DNA of 64,000 nucleotides from JADGQM01 sp964441945 (GCA_964441945.1 CAYTWB010000004.1:1-64000); one strand, 5' to 3'. Counted from the stretch's first letter, positions 45,942 through 55,372 are shown. Notes: generated from the letters alone by a model not told the origin. Numbers and translations are program-made.

Positions 45942-46754
45942 ATGAAAAGCTGTTTTCGGGTGTTCTTGATGATTTTGGCTGCTTTCCTCAGCCCCCTGGA
46001 GCTGTATGCACTCGACAAGGTCGAAGTGTGGGACCTTTACCGGGAAGGGGAGTCTGCATTCAGGCAGGCAAACGAGCAGATCCAGAGGGACCCCGCAAAA
46101 GCCAGGAGGCTGTTTGAGAAGGCCGCACTGGCTTTTGAGACGATCTCGCGCGAGGGGGGAATCGAAAACGGCCTCCTTTTCTACAACATTGGAAACATCT
46201 ATTTTCGCCTCGGCGATATGGGAAGAGCCATACTGAACTACCGGAAGGCAGAGCGATTCATCCCGAACGACACCAATCTACAGGGAAATTTAAACTACGC
46301 CAGGAGCCAGTGCGTGGATAGAATCGAGCCCAAGCCTCAGGCTGAGATACTGCGCACTCTTTTCTTCTGGCATTATGATCTTGGCGGGTTCACCCGAGCA
46401 TGGCTTCTTGCCGCCCTATCGAGCCTGCTCTGGGTTTCTGCGGGCATCTATCTCCTGACAAGGAGATCGTGGCTCCGGCATGCCGCCTTCTCCATCGCGG
46501 CGATCGGCATCCTTCTTGCCGGCTCCCTCGCAGTGGAAGCCTACGAACAGGCGAACGTTCACACAGGGGTCGTTTTGGAGCAGGAAATCATAGGGAGAAA
46601 GGGTGACAGCATAACGTTCGAACCCACCTTCAAGGAGCCCCTGCACGCCGGCGTTGAATTCAAACTGGTCGAGGAGCGCAAAGGCTGGCTCCACATTGAA
46701 CTGGCAGACGGTCGCCGGTGCTGGATTCCCGAATCCGCGGCAGAGCTCATCTAA
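45942..46754 (+). CDS. batE: BatE-type TPR/SH3 membrane protein
   Basis: A 270-residue protein. The signal peptide ends near LYA-LD. TPR motifs lie at about 20-115 (LLFYNIGNIYFRLGDMGRAILNYRKAERFIPND). Two membrane helices (about 138-156 and 168-183) and a C-terminal bacterial SH3-like domain (FKLVEERKGWLHIELADGRRCWIPESAAELI) follow. This TPR-TM-TM-SH3 layout is diagnostic for BatE. GGAG precedes ATG 45942; a GTG at 45933 is in frame. It is the last gene of the operon and converges with the isochorismatase gene. Confidence 0.87.
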   Translation: MKSCFRVFLMILAAFLSPLELYALDKVEVWDLYREGESAFRQANEQIQRDPAKARRLFEKAALAFETISREGGIENGLLFYNIGNIYFRLGDMGRAILNYRKAERFIPNDTNLQGNLNYARSQCVDRIEPKPQAEILRTLFFWHYDLGGFTRAWLLAALSSLLWVSAGIYLLTRRSWLRHAAFSIAAIGILLAGSLAVEAYEQANVHTGVVLEQEIIGRKGDSITFEPTFKEPLHAGVEFKLVEERKGWLHIELADGRRCWIPESAAELI

Positions 46755-46780
46755 CCCGGAATACTCGCCCGGGCACCCTG

Positions 46781-47338
46781 TCATTTTACAATGGGAAGGA
46801 TTCTGCGAAAGTCTTCCGTATTGGCACGCACGGCCCACTGGAAGATAACGATCTCCGTCGAAGTGATGACCGCTCCGGCCTCTCTGAAAAGGTCGATCGC
46901 GGTGTCACGGTTCCGGACAGTGCGTGAAGCGACTCCATCTGCCACAAGTTGAAGTTGAAAACCCTCCCGGATGAGGTCCAGTCCGGTCTGCAGAACACAA
47001 ACGTGGGTCTCCATGCCGACCATCACGATCCGGCTACGACGGTATGAGCGGATCAGCGGTAGAAAACCGGTTTCGACGCAGGCACTGAAGTGCTCTTTGT
47101 AAAATACCTTCGGGGACCGGACTTGGTCGACAACCTCCGGAATGGTTTGGCCAAGCCCTTTGCTGTACTGCTCTGTCAGAAGAATCGGGACACCGAGGGC
47201 TTCAGCTGCTTGACTCAACTGATTCACCTTCCCGACTACATCAGCCCACATTTCGATGACCTTGAGCATCGCCTGCTGGATGTCAATAATCAGCAGCAGG
47301 CAATCGTCGCGGGTGGCAACGAATTCATGGCGATTCAT
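46781..47338 (-). CDS. isochorismatase-family cysteine hydrolase
   Basis: A 185-residue hydrolase of the nicotinamidase/isochorismatase fold. The expected triad is visible: Asp in LLLIIDIQQAM, Lys in VFYKEHFSAC and the nucleophile Cys in GMETHVCVLQTGLDL. The cis-peptide region GVASRTVRNRDTAI matches the YcaC-like branch. The substrate is unknown. ATG 47338 gives the normal family start; a GTG at 47374 would add 12 residues. It follows the HEAT-repeat genes on the same strand after about 90 bases. Confidence 0.87.
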   Translation of the reverse strand: MNRHEFVATRDDCLLLIIDIQQAMLKVIEMWADVVGKVNQLSQAAEALGVPILLTEQYSKGLGQTIPEVVDQVRSPKVFYKEHFSACVETGFLPLIRSYRRSRIVMVGMETHVCVLQTGLDLIREGFQLQLVADGVASRTVRNRDTAIDLFREAGAVITSTEIVIFQWAVRANTEDFRRILPIVK

Positions 47339-47429
47339 GATGCCCTGCCCTGTCTTGATCTCCAAAACGTGCACCGTCTGCCGAATGTCCGCTGAGGCAG
47401 GGTCCTTTTCTTACGCCATCTTCTCGCGT

Positions 47430-48590
47430 TCACCGACTTTCAGCACGTCGGCGCAAGTTTTCCAACGCCTTGGCCGCACTCTCTCGAACCATCTCATCCT
47501 CGTCGGCCAACGCCCGTTTCAGTGCCTCCTCAGCCCGCGCGTCACCCAAAGCATCCAGGGCCTCCACTGCGGAATCTCTGACCAGGACATCGGGGTCCGA
47601 TGTAGCCTTGATCAACGCATCAAGGGCTTCAGTTGCTTGTTTCATGCCGAGGGCATCCGCAGCAGATGAGCGCACCTCTTCCGATTTGTCGGTCAAAAGC
47701 ACTTGGATGAGCGGCTGAGTTGACGCCGCATTGTGGATTTCACCCAGGGCATCTGCAGCATCGCTTCGCACATCAGGGTCTTCGGAAGCGAGTTCCTTCA
47801 TCAATTTGGCAAATTCTTCCTGGGTGACAACGGCCCCCCAGATGGGCACGCGGATAGGAGGGATATCATTCGGAACACCGATCACCAGCTCATCTTTAAA
47901 TTCACCTGGCGGGAGTGCGGAATTCAGGGTAACGACGATTTCCTGACCTTTTCTGCCCCTGATTTCGATTTCCTTGTTCTGCATCGTAAACAGGCTGCGG
48001 TTAAACTCCATGGACTTGATATCGACTTGCGGGATGGCAGACGGAAAGAGACGGATGCTTTGAGTCATCGGCTCTCCCTGCATGACGCCACCCAGACTCA
48101 GCATCGGAGGCAAGGCATAGACCGCAACCTTCACCTCACCAGTCATCTTGAGAGAGACCACCGGATTCCGAGGGTCGTCGGAGTGAACCTGCGTAGTACG
48201 TTCCTGATGGCCGAAAGCCATTCTGGTTGTGAGGATGACCCTTACAGCCGCCTCTCCCCCCGGTGGAATCTCAAAGGGTACGGAAGCCGCGCCTTCCGAG
48301 GTCTGAGACCCTGAAACCAGGGTCGCAGTTGAACCTCAGCGGGTGGCTATTCTGCTGATAACGAGCGGCTTGGATCCGGCATTCTGAAGTGGAAATTCAT
48401 GAACAACTTCCGCCCCCTGGTAAATAGTCCCGAAATCAAAAGATGTCTCCTTGAAGCGCAGTTCTGCAGAGCCTTGTGGCTCCTGCGCCGGGGTGGAAAC
48501 CGGCATCTGCTGGCTGGGCGCCCATCCAGGGGAAAGGATGGTAACAAACAGCAATCCCGCAACGATACTCCTGCCAATTGAAAACTTCAT
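47430..48590 (-). CDS. candidate selenoprotein: exported DUF1573 domain plus HEAT repeats, TGA (Sec85) read through
   Basis: One frame of 386 residues interrupted by a single TGA at 48336-48338. Before it come a signal peptide (ATG 48590, GGAGG 5 bases upstream) and the first half of DUF1573 (FDFGTIYQGAEVVHEFPLQN, KPLVISRIATR). After it the same frame continues the domain (GSTATLVSG, FEIPPGGEAAVRVIL, VHSDDPRNPVVSLKMTGEV) and then about four HEAT repeats (about 240-385). The TGA falls where DUF1573 has the first Cys of its conserved CGC, so the site reads R-U-G-S. A SECIS-like hairpin starts 7 bases later. A nonsense-mutated pseudogene is the alternative; codon use past the TGA looks fully maintained. 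Confidence 0.72.
48303..48328 (-). promoter_or_regulatory. SECIS-like hairpin downstream of in-frame TGA
   Basis: Read on the minus strand, seven bases after the TGA comes CTG-C-GACCCTG, loop GTTT, then CAGGGTC-T-CAG. The 7-bp upper stem is perfect, followed by one C-T mismatch and three more pairs. The loop's first base is G and lies 18 bases after the TGA. Bacterial SECIS elements are described as a short stem-loop close after the UGA with a G among the first two loop bases, at about 16-37 bases. The fit is good, but the assignment rests on sequence alone. Confidence 0.65.
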
Positions 48591-48736
48591 GGTGCCTCCG
48601 GTGTCAGGTGTTTTAGATTTGGCGTTTGCGGCCAATCGGCTCTCTGCCGGCCGCAGGGTTCAGGACCTTTATCGTCCCGTCACTCCATTGAGACCCTGTT
48701 AGTAATCGTTGCCGTTATGGCTTACCACTCAGTGCC

Positions 48737-49657
48737 TCATTCCGAAGTGTCCTCCTGCGCCTCATTCAGTTCTTCCAACGCTTCGGCAGCCAGATTCCGA
48801 ACGGCTTTATCCTGGTCGTTCAGGGCTTCCTGGAGGGCATAGATGGAATCGCTGCCGCCCATTTCTCCAAGGGCTTCAACCGCGCTTCTTCGTACCAGCA
48901 CATGAGGGTCCCTCAGTGCCTCCTCCAATACTCCACGGGCAGCTTCCTCGCCGATGTCCCCGAGGGCCTCTGCTGCACTGGCTCGAATACTTGCATCAGG
49001 GTCTTTCGCCAGAACATCACTCAGAGGTCCTATTGCTCGATCATCCATCAAATCCCCCAGTTGATCGACCGTCTGCTGCCGAATCTCGGCATTGCTGTTC
49101 TTCAGCCTGGAAACCAGTGATTCCAACGAAGGATCAGGTAATCCAACGGAACTGACCCGGCTTCGTCTTTGCGGTTCTTGCGAGTGTTGCGGGTTCCCCC
49201 GATTCTGGGAAAAGACGGTGATCTGAGCAATCCTGGGTTCTACCGTTGAGTCGGTGTTCTTTGCCGAAACCAGAACATAGCTGAAGCCGCGAAGCAACCG
49301 CTTCAGCCCGGAATAGAGCGAAACATCCGAAAAATGCGCACTGACCAGCGCGTCGGCCGGCCCATTATAGACAACCTTGATTCCGGTGAGATCGGCGATC
49401 TCCTTCAAGATCTTTTGCAGGGGAACATCCTTGACGCGCATCGTCAGCAAATCACCTGCCAGGTAAATGTCAGAGGGATGCTCTGCGGTGGCGTCTATTT
49501 TCCGGTCCTTCCCCGCGGCGGCTGCAACGGGCAGCAAAACGGTCAGCACCAGCACAATCAGGACAAGAAGCCCCCTGCCAAGCAGCAGAGCATTCCGCAC
49601 ACATGATGACCCGCCGGGGATAACCCTATCCTCAAAACTTCCAGCGTTTTTCAGCAT
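48737..49657 (-). CDS. exported protein with secretin/TonB short N-terminal (STN-like) domain and HEAT repeats
   Basis: About 306 residues. A hydrophobic export segment (GLLVLIVLVLTVLLPVAAAA) is followed by an STN-like domain (LLTMRVKDVPLQKILKEIADLTGIKVVYN, then FSDVSLYSGLKRLLRGFSYVL), a Gln/Arg-rich linker and about four HEAT repeats (DASIRASAAEALGDIGEE, DPHVLVRRSAVEALGEMG). The HEAT array closely resembles that of the downstream selenoprotein candidate, so the genes share a module. The start is uncertain: ATG 49657, TTG 49663 with AGGAG 8 bases upstream, GTG 49600, or ATG 49768 further upstream. Probably periplasmic protein-protein interaction. Confidence 0.8.
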   Translation of the reverse strand: MLKNAGSFEDRVIPGGSSCVRNALLLGRGLLVLIVLVLTVLLPVAAAAGKDRKIDATAEHPSDIYLAGDLLTMRVKDVPLQKILKEIADLTGIKVVYNGPADALVSAHFSDVSLYSGLKRLLRGFSYVLVSAKNTDSTVEPRIAQITVFSQNRGNPQHSQEPQRRSRVSSVGLPDPSLESLVSRLKNSNAEIRQQTVDQLGDLMDDRAIGPLSDVLAKDPDASIRASAAEALGDIGEEAARGVLEEALRDPHVLVRRSAVEALGEMGGSDSIYALQEALNDQDKAVRNLAAEALEELNEAQEDTSE

Positions 49658-49809
49658 TTCCAACAAAGAGTCTCCTGGAAACCACTTCGACATAGCGACC
49701 GCTTTCATTAATCGATCGGACAAGGCCCTGTCAACATCGTTACGATTATCCAATCCATCCAGAAGCATTATAACATGGGCTTTGCAGTCGATTCAAACCC
49801 CCTTAGCCG

Positions 49810-50160
49810 CTACACATCGACCTTTTTCAGCAAGCGGTATTCCCCTTCTTCGTAAAGGGTGTAGCTGGTATTCCCAAGAGTAAATTCGTCTTCGTAGCGG
49901 TAAGGCAAGTTCAGATCTCTGGCAGTGGAAATGGTGTCAAGAATGTAGGAAAGCACGGCAGCGTATTCTTGCAGGGAGTCCAGGACGTCGTGGGTCTCCA
50001 GGCGAATCTCTTTCAGGCCGAAAAGACTTCGCAGACCCTGTGTCTGGATATGCTCACGGGATTCATCGATCACGAGGTAGAGCGTCTCTTCGGGATTCTG
50101 GTTGTTTTCGATCGTCAGTAATATACCGGTCGGATCTTCGCGGGAAACGGCATCTTTCAT
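49810..50160 (-). CDS. uncharacterised small acidic protein
   Basis: A 116-residue cytoplasmic protein, Glu/Asp-rich, with alternating strands and helices (GILLTIENNQNPEETLYLVIDES, then VLSYILDTISTARDLNLPYRYEDEF and SYTLYEEGEYRLLKKV). I do not recognise a family; the fold could be a small alpha/beta domain. AAGGA lies 8 bases before ATG 50160. It lies on the same strand as, and about 100 bases after, the SAP-like small protein gene. Confidence 0.65.
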   Translation of the reverse strand: MKDAVSREDPTGILLTIENNQNPEETLYLVIDESREHIQTQGLRSLFGLKEIRLETHDVLDSLQEYAAVLSYILDTISTARDLNLPYRYEDEFTLGNTSYTLYEEGEYRLLKKVDV

Positions 50161-50256
50161 AAGAGGTCCTTAATCTTGTGTGTGAAGGTGGTGTTGGAGT
50201 GAGAAACTTGAGTGCATCCCTGACTGCTGTTCAAAGTGATCCATCATCCACTCTTA

Positions 50257-50463
50257 TCAACTCACCTTCTGCTTGTCGGTGTTTTTCTCGAGGCATGAAG
50301 ATCGAAAAGCGCATCCCAGCTGATCACAGTCATTCACTGCGGTCTTATAGCAGTCAAAGTTTCCTTCGCTTCGCTGGATCTCCCGCACCAGGTCAGTCTT
50401 GGTCTTGCCAAAGGAATTGATCCCCATCTTCTTGGCCATTGTGCGAATTTCCTGCATCTTCAT
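50257..50463 (-). CDS. small SAP/Rho-N-like protein with four cysteines
   Basis: A 68-residue protein. Residues 1-32 (MQEIRTMAKKMGINSFGKTKTDLVREIQ, shown in part) match the helix-extended-loop-helix of SAP or Rho N-terminal motifs that contact nucleic acid. Cys38, Cys46, Cys51 and Cys57 follow (NFDCYK, NDCDQLGCAF, SSC), a pattern suited to binding a metal or Fe-S cluster. Similar small proteins occur in Desulfobacterota to my knowledge, without assigned function. AAGGAG lies 8 bases before ATG 50463, so the longer open frame to 50538 is not used. Confidence 0.75.
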   Translation of the reverse strand: MKMQEIRTMAKKMGINSFGKTKTDLVREIQRSEGNFDCYKTAVNDCDQLGCAFRSSCLEKNTDKQKVS

Positions 50464-50698
50464 GATCTGTGCTCCTTCCTCTTTGTTTTCCAAGTTCAAT
50501 GCGCCAGAAGTCGAAACCCGAGATTCGATACTCGACACCCGAAATCGGAAACCCTCTACAATTGCTACTCAAGATCATACCACTTCCGCTCGAAATCCGA
50601 AAACCTCTTCGAACAAGATGATGACACCGTCATCCCGGGTGCGGCGCTCAGGTTTCCAGACCCAATACTCAAAGCGCTTTGTCTTCGATCCTTCCTTG

Positions 50699-53600
50699 TC
50701 ATTTGCCGAAATCATACCGCCAGAAGACATCGATTCCACTCTGTTGAGTCCCTCCGAACTCCGTTTGAATCGAGAAATTACGGTTCAAGCGGTATTCCAC
50801 ACTCACCTGGTTTCCTTCCTCACCGGTGACTTCCTTATCGAAACTGACGTATAGATCGGGTGTTACATACTTGCCGATCGAGACAACGCCGACGTCGGTT
50901 CTGTTGCCGTATGAACCCAATGACTTGCTCGAGCTCTTTCGATACTCGATGGTATCCGGGGTGAGCAGGGTATTTCCAATCACTCTCTTGAGCAGCTGTG
51001 AGGTCTGTGAACCTAGCCAGGAGGCTGCTTTATCCTGGAGTTGAAAACTCTCGTTGCTGCTGAGGTCTCCGGCCGGCCGGTCAAACAGCAGGTAGGATAA
51101 AATGTCCACCTGGTTCATCGACGGGATACTGCTGAAAACCAGTTTGGGCTGCTTCAACGGCCCCGTAACCAGAGTCTGGATGATGGCATCCTTCACATCC
51201 TTCTGACAGACGATTCTCAACTGCGGTTCAGGTTGCGGCGCTTCAGGGAAAATCAATTCACCCTCGACGATCTGCATTCTATAGTCCTGGAACTTGTATT
51301 CTCCTCTCAGGGTTTGAAAGCCTCCGTGGAACCGGACCGATGCGTAGGGTCGCTTTTCTATTTTCAGTGAACCCGCTATTTCCGCTTCCAATCCCATTCC
51401 ACGCACCCAGGTCCCCGATGGAGGAAGGTTGATGGTGAGATCCATCTCCAGCTTCTCAAAAAAGCTGTTCTGCTCTGCGGTGTCCTTGCTCACCTCAAGC
51501 ACATCCCCCTCACCGCTCCCATCGATCACGCGAATGCTTCTCGCCAGGTGGCCTTCAAACTGACCAAGATTCATTTCTGCTTTGCCCAGGTTCAACTCAC
51601 TCCAAAGCCTGGTGCCGGTTGTTGTCTGAATCAACTGGGCACGACCGGAGACCCTTCCTCTAACACCGTATATGTCCTTCGCTTCCAAATCCGTGCCGGT
51701 CGCTTCAAAGTTCATCTCGTTAAACCGCGGATAGCCTACTTTGCCCTTCACGTCCACATGTCCGCCCAGGACTTCCATGGTGCCTTTCTGAACGGTGATT
51801 TCCCTGGAGTCCGCTTTCCAGTCGACCCAGACATTGTCAATGGGATGCGGCCATTTCTTGATCTTCAATGTGCCGTTTCGCCAGGACCCACTGGCAGCAA
51901 CATGGGGTTGGCTGATCGTCCCGCCGCCCTGAGCATCCAGGTCAATTCTGCCTCCGAGCTTTTCCAGAAAGGTCAAATAAGGCAAAAGCCCCTCCCCCTG
52001 CAATCCAGCCATTTGCACGGAAAAGGCGCACTCCTCGGCAGATTTTGGAACCAGCCGGGGGGGGATAAGACTGACGAGCATCGGTATTTTCGCTGAAACG
52101 CGGACAGGGTTGAGTATGGCAGGACTCTGCAGGTCCCCCTGAACAGCCAGGATTCCCCCGGCATAAGAACCCTGGAGCTGCAGCCGATCGATCTGTGACT
52201 CACGGGCAGCGCTTTTGGGTTGCCTCGATGACTCGGGACCTCCACCGGCCCTGCCTGGCGTTCTGATCGCTCCATTGGTGAGTTGAAGGCCCACCGAGGC
52301 TTCCGGCTGGTCGGTGCGGCCCTTCAAATGGATTTGACCGGATGCCGCTCCGGACACAAGCTTTTCAGACACGATCAAATCCTGCCAATTTCCAATATCG
52401 ATCCCCTCAAAGGTGAGCTTCAGATCGCTTCTGCCGTCAAACGAGACTTGTCCCGCCAGTTGAGTCTTCTCTTTGCCGTGCTGAATGCTCAGGGACTGGA
52501 CCCGAATCCCGTCTTTTCCTGCTTCGATTCGAGCATCCACTGAGGCGCTCCGATTCTTCCAGCCCAACGTGCTCTGATTGATAGACAGAATCCTGACCGG
52601 TCCCCAGATCTTCTCCAGTCGACCGGAAAGCCTGGCACTCCCCTGATTCCAAATCCCTTCGCTCCGGATATTGAATCGGCAGGCATCCGCTTCCTGCTGG
52701 AGATCGAGGTTCAAGGACCCCAGCTTCCTGCTGCCGGTGCTAAGATTTTGAATCTTGAGAGCTAGATCCCTCCGGCCGTCTTTTCCGAGGGCCGCGCCCT
52801 TCCCTTTTAGCGATGCCTGCTCCGCCTGGATATCGCCCAGCTGGAGAAGTGGGGAACTAGCGGAACCATCCCACATCAAGTCCGGCCATTTTCCCTTAAT
52901 GCTTCCCCTTGAGCTGATCTTCCCTTTTAGAGGCCAGGACGGGAAAAAGGCCGCAAACCTTTGAATCTCACTCACATCCAGATCGTAATCGAGGTTCAGG
53001 GTTTCAGCTTTGTGACTTCCTGAAGCCTTTACCGTTAAGAACTGGGGTAGGGAGAGACTGGCTTCCCCCCTGCCCTGCCACTTCTCCCATCGGCTGAAGT
53101 CTCCGGGCCCGTAGCGGGCGTCATAGACAATACTTCCCCCAAACGCCTGAGCGGTGACGGTGTTGTTTTTTCCCTGAGAGGCTCGTTCCGCACGCAGATT
53201 GAGTTTCACCTCACCCTGGTGATTGGGGTCCCAAAGCCCTCCAATATCGGCATAGGCAGAGAAAAAGAAGTCTCCGATGGAGCTCTGGATCCTGGTCGTC
53301 TTTATCTCGATTATTCCCCTTTGATAGGTCCCGGCCAGCTCACCTTTCTGTATGGACTGGTCCTCCCACCTGGACGGTTCAAACCGAACACTAAATTCCG
53401 CCCCGGCATTCTGAGGCCGCTCGCCTTCTATGGTGACCTCCAATTGCCCATAAAGTTGCGAATCGGAAGCCTGCGAGGCAATCGGGACCTGAAGCTCGGA
53501 AAAACGGGAAATGAGACGAATGATCCTCTCCCTTGCATCGTTGATCTCCACTTGCAGGGTCCCTTGAATACGGCCGATATCACTTCTCAGGTCGTGATCG

Positions 53601-54514
53601 AAAGACCAGGTCCCGGATTGTCTGCCGATCTGCAATGATCCTGAAATTTCCTTGACCTGGGGAAGTCCCTTCCGGAGAGCAGGCCATTGCGGTGCGGCTA
53701 AGCGCAGAATATGGACCTCCAGGGACCCATCAAAGGGTGAAGCCAGGTCCCACCTGCCCTTGCCGAAAAACTGCACGGCCTTTGGAGCATACAGTTCCAG
53801 ATCGGTCACATAAAGCGTTTGATCCTTGACTTCTGCTTCCCCGGTCAACTCCCACTCACCAAGATCAGGGACCTCGGAGCAGCCCTGCCATTGGCCGAAA
53901 TTGATCCTCAGTCTTGGTCCATCCGTTCCGGGGATTTCTTCAAAAGAGAGGCCGGCGTTCACATCGCGGATGGAAAGCACTGTCTCTCCATCCTGGAAGG
54001 CCACAATATTCCCGGAAACGATACGGATTTTCGGCCAGGGAAAACCGGCCCAGGGGAAAGGCCTGCCCTCGCGGACGGTTTCAGTTGTTGTGGACCCGGA
54101 GTTGGGAATTCGCCACCGGCCTTCTGCATCTCGCTCGAGTTGAAGCGTCGGCTTTTCCAGGTAAAGCCCATCGAAATAGACATAGGGCCGGCTCCAGGAA
54201 AGATGATAGCCAAGCCTGGCTTCCCCGCAGTCGAGGAAGGGCCGGCCTCTGGAGGTCACCGTGAGGTTGTAGACCTGCAACTCCCCGAAGGGTGACCACC
54301 GGAACGATTCAAGCTGGACCCTAATGGCTGCCTCGGTTTCGAGCCTTTCGACTGCCATTTGCAGCAGGTGTTTCTGCACGGAGGGGATATGCAGGGCCGC
54401 GACCGCGGAAATGAGAATCAGAAGAACACACAGCAGGGCCCACGCACTGAGCGTCAGCAGTATGGATATGCTGCGGGCTTCTTCTTTCCTGACGGTCTTC
54501 TTTTGTCGCAGCAA
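50699..54514 (-). CDS. tamB: TamB-family translocation and assembly module protein
   Basis: A 1271-residue AsmA/TamB-type protein that bridges inner and outer membranes and is implicated in lipid transport and outer-membrane protein assembly. One N-terminal membrane anchor (about 18-42) is followed by about 1100 residues of repetitive amphipathic beta strands. The C-terminal DUF490 domain (about 950-1271) includes DVLEVSKDTAEQNSFFEKLEM, FHGGFQTLRGEYKFQDYRMQI and PELRIVCQKDVKDA-like segments and ends as an aromatic strand (GIDVFWRYDFGK). The likely start is TTG 54514 with GGGGA upstream. No TamA/BamA-like gene is adjacent. Confidence 0.9.
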   Translation of the reverse strand: MLRQKKTVRKEEARSISILLTLSAWALLCVLLILISAVAALHIPSVQKHLLQMAVERLETEAAIRVQLESFRWSPFGELQVYNLTVTSRGRPFLDCGEARLGYHLSWSRPYVYFDGLYLEKPTLQLERDAEGRWRIPNSGSTTTETVREGRPFPWAGFPWPKIRIVSGNIVAFQDGETVLSIRDVNAGLSFEEIPGTDGPRLRINFGQWQGCSEVPDLGEWELTGEAEVKDQTLYVTDLELYAPKAVQFFGKGRWDLASPFDGSLEVHILRLAAPQWPALRKGLPQVKEISGSLQIGRQSGTWSFDHDLRSDIGRIQGTLQVEINDARERIIRLISRFSELQVPIASQASDSQLYGQLEVTIEGERPQNAGAEFSVRFEPSRWEDQSIQKGELAGTYQRGIIEIKTTRIQSSIGDFFFSAYADIGGLWDPNHQGEVKLNLRAERASQGKNNTVTAQAFGGSIVYDARYGPGDFSRWEKWQGRGEASLSLPQFLTVKASGSHKAETLNLDYDLDVSEIQRFAAFFPSWPLKGKISSRGSIKGKWPDLMWDGSASSPLLQLGDIQAEQASLKGKGAALGKDGRRDLALKIQNLSTGSRKLGSLNLDLQQEADACRFNIRSEGIWNQGSARLSGRLEKIWGPVRILSINQSTLGWKNRSASVDARIEAGKDGIRVQSLSIQHGKEKTQLAGQVSFDGRSDLKLTFEGIDIGNWQDLIVSEKLVSGAASGQIHLKGRTDQPEASVGLQLTNGAIRTPGRAGGGPESSRQPKSAARESQIDRLQLQGSYAGGILAVQGDLQSPAILNPVRVSAKIPMLVSLIPPRLVPKSAEECAFSVQMAGLQGEGLLPYLTFLEKLGGRIDLDAQGGGTISQPHVAASGSWRNGTLKIKKWPHPIDNVWVDWKADSREITVQKGTMEVLGGHVDVKGKVGYPRFNEMNFEATGTDLEAKDIYGVRGRVSGRAQLIQTTTGTRLWSELNLGKAEMNLGQFEGHLARSIRVIDGSGEGDVLEVSKDTAEQNSFFEKLEMDLTINLPPSGTWVRGMGLEAEIAGSLKIEKRPYASVRFHGGFQTLRGEYKFQDYRMQIVEGELIFPEAPQPEPQLRIVCQKDVKDAIIQTLVTGPLKQPKLVFSSIPSMNQVDILSYLLFDRPAGDLSSNESFQLQDKAASWLGSQTSQLLKRVIGNTLLTPDTIEYRKSSSKSLGSYGNRTDVGVVSIGKYVTPDLYVSFDKEVTGEEGNQVSVEYRLNRNFSIQTEFGGTQQSGIDVFWRYDFGK

Positions 54515-54719
54515 AATGAGTCCCCATCTACAGTGTCGTTGTCTTGTGTTGCATTATGTAAGAATTCTTGAGACAAATCAACTTGCATTCAGACGCCTTG
54601 CTGGTGGAATTGCCTTCAGGCCAACGAAAAGCGGGCGATGGTGACCGTTTGACATGGAATCGAAACCCTTATAAGTAGACTATGTGGAGGCTTTTTCGGG
54701 AAGAGAAGGAGGTAACACG

Positions 54720-55031
54720 ATGCAAAATCTGAAAAACTGTCTGGCCATACTCCTCTGTGCCGGACTGCTACTAGGCCTGTGCTGCTGCCGAACTGCAGCG
54801 GGCCGGTCAGCCGGGCAGGTCCTGGATGATTTGAACATCACCACAGTCGTCAAGGCCAAGATATTCAACGATCCGTACCTTAGCGGATTTGCCGTTTCGG
54901 TCGACACGTTCAAAGGGGAGGTTACCCTCACCGGAGCGGTGGAATCGGAGTTTGCCAGGGCTCGAGCGACCGACCTGGCACAATGTGTCGATGGTGTGAA
55001 AAAAGTGAACAATCTGCTGGCACTTCCATAG
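54720..55031 (+). CDS. BON-domain lipoprotein
   Basis: A 103-residue protein with a lipoprotein signal ending in GLLLGLCCC and a single BON domain (about 35-100: VVKAKIFNDPYLSGFAVSVDTFKGEVTLTGAVES, ATDLAQCVDGVKKVNNLL, each in part). BON domains bind phospholipid or the outer membrane, as in OsmY. AAGGAGG lies 7 bases before ATG 54720; the longer frame to 54684 would disrupt the signal sequence. It is divergent from tamB. Confidence 0.87.
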   Translation: MQNLKNCLAILLCAGLLLGLCCCRTAAGRSAGQVLDDLNITTVVKAKIFNDPYLSGFAVSVDTFKGEVTLTGAVESEFARARATDLAQCVDGVKKVNNLLALP

Positions 55032-55372
55032 GGTGCCGGTCGCTCAGGTCCGGCAATTTCCTGTTGATTTGCTTTGCATTTTTTGAGAGACTTGCCGTGA
55101 AGTGCTTGCCTTTGCTTCTGCAGACTTCTCACTGATTGCCCTGAAAGCTCTTTGTGCCCTTTTCAGGCATCGGGTCGTTTTCAAATCCCGGGCCGGGGTG
55201 CGGTTCGGGCGGGTTCGATTTGTTGGTGGCAGGTCATGATCGCATGCGAAATGTCCCTTTGCAGTATCCTTCGTTTTCTTTCAAGACGGTACGTCATTAT
55301 TTTCCTGGGATGGTGGTGGATAGTTCGAATGGATTCTTTTAACCGCTTTATTTCTTGACAGGAGGTATTGAG
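55032..55372 (+). other. intergenic region upstream of cstA
   Basis: About 340 bases, probably holding the cstA promoter. I saw no convincing promoter pair, operator repeat or riboswitch-like structure. Confidence 0.35.

Noticed and set aside
47430..48590. Two separate genes (48336-48590 and 47430-48221) instead of one
   Set aside because: Neither half is a complete DUF1573 domain, the second half would need a start inside a conserved strand without a ribosome-binding site, and both are in the same phase.
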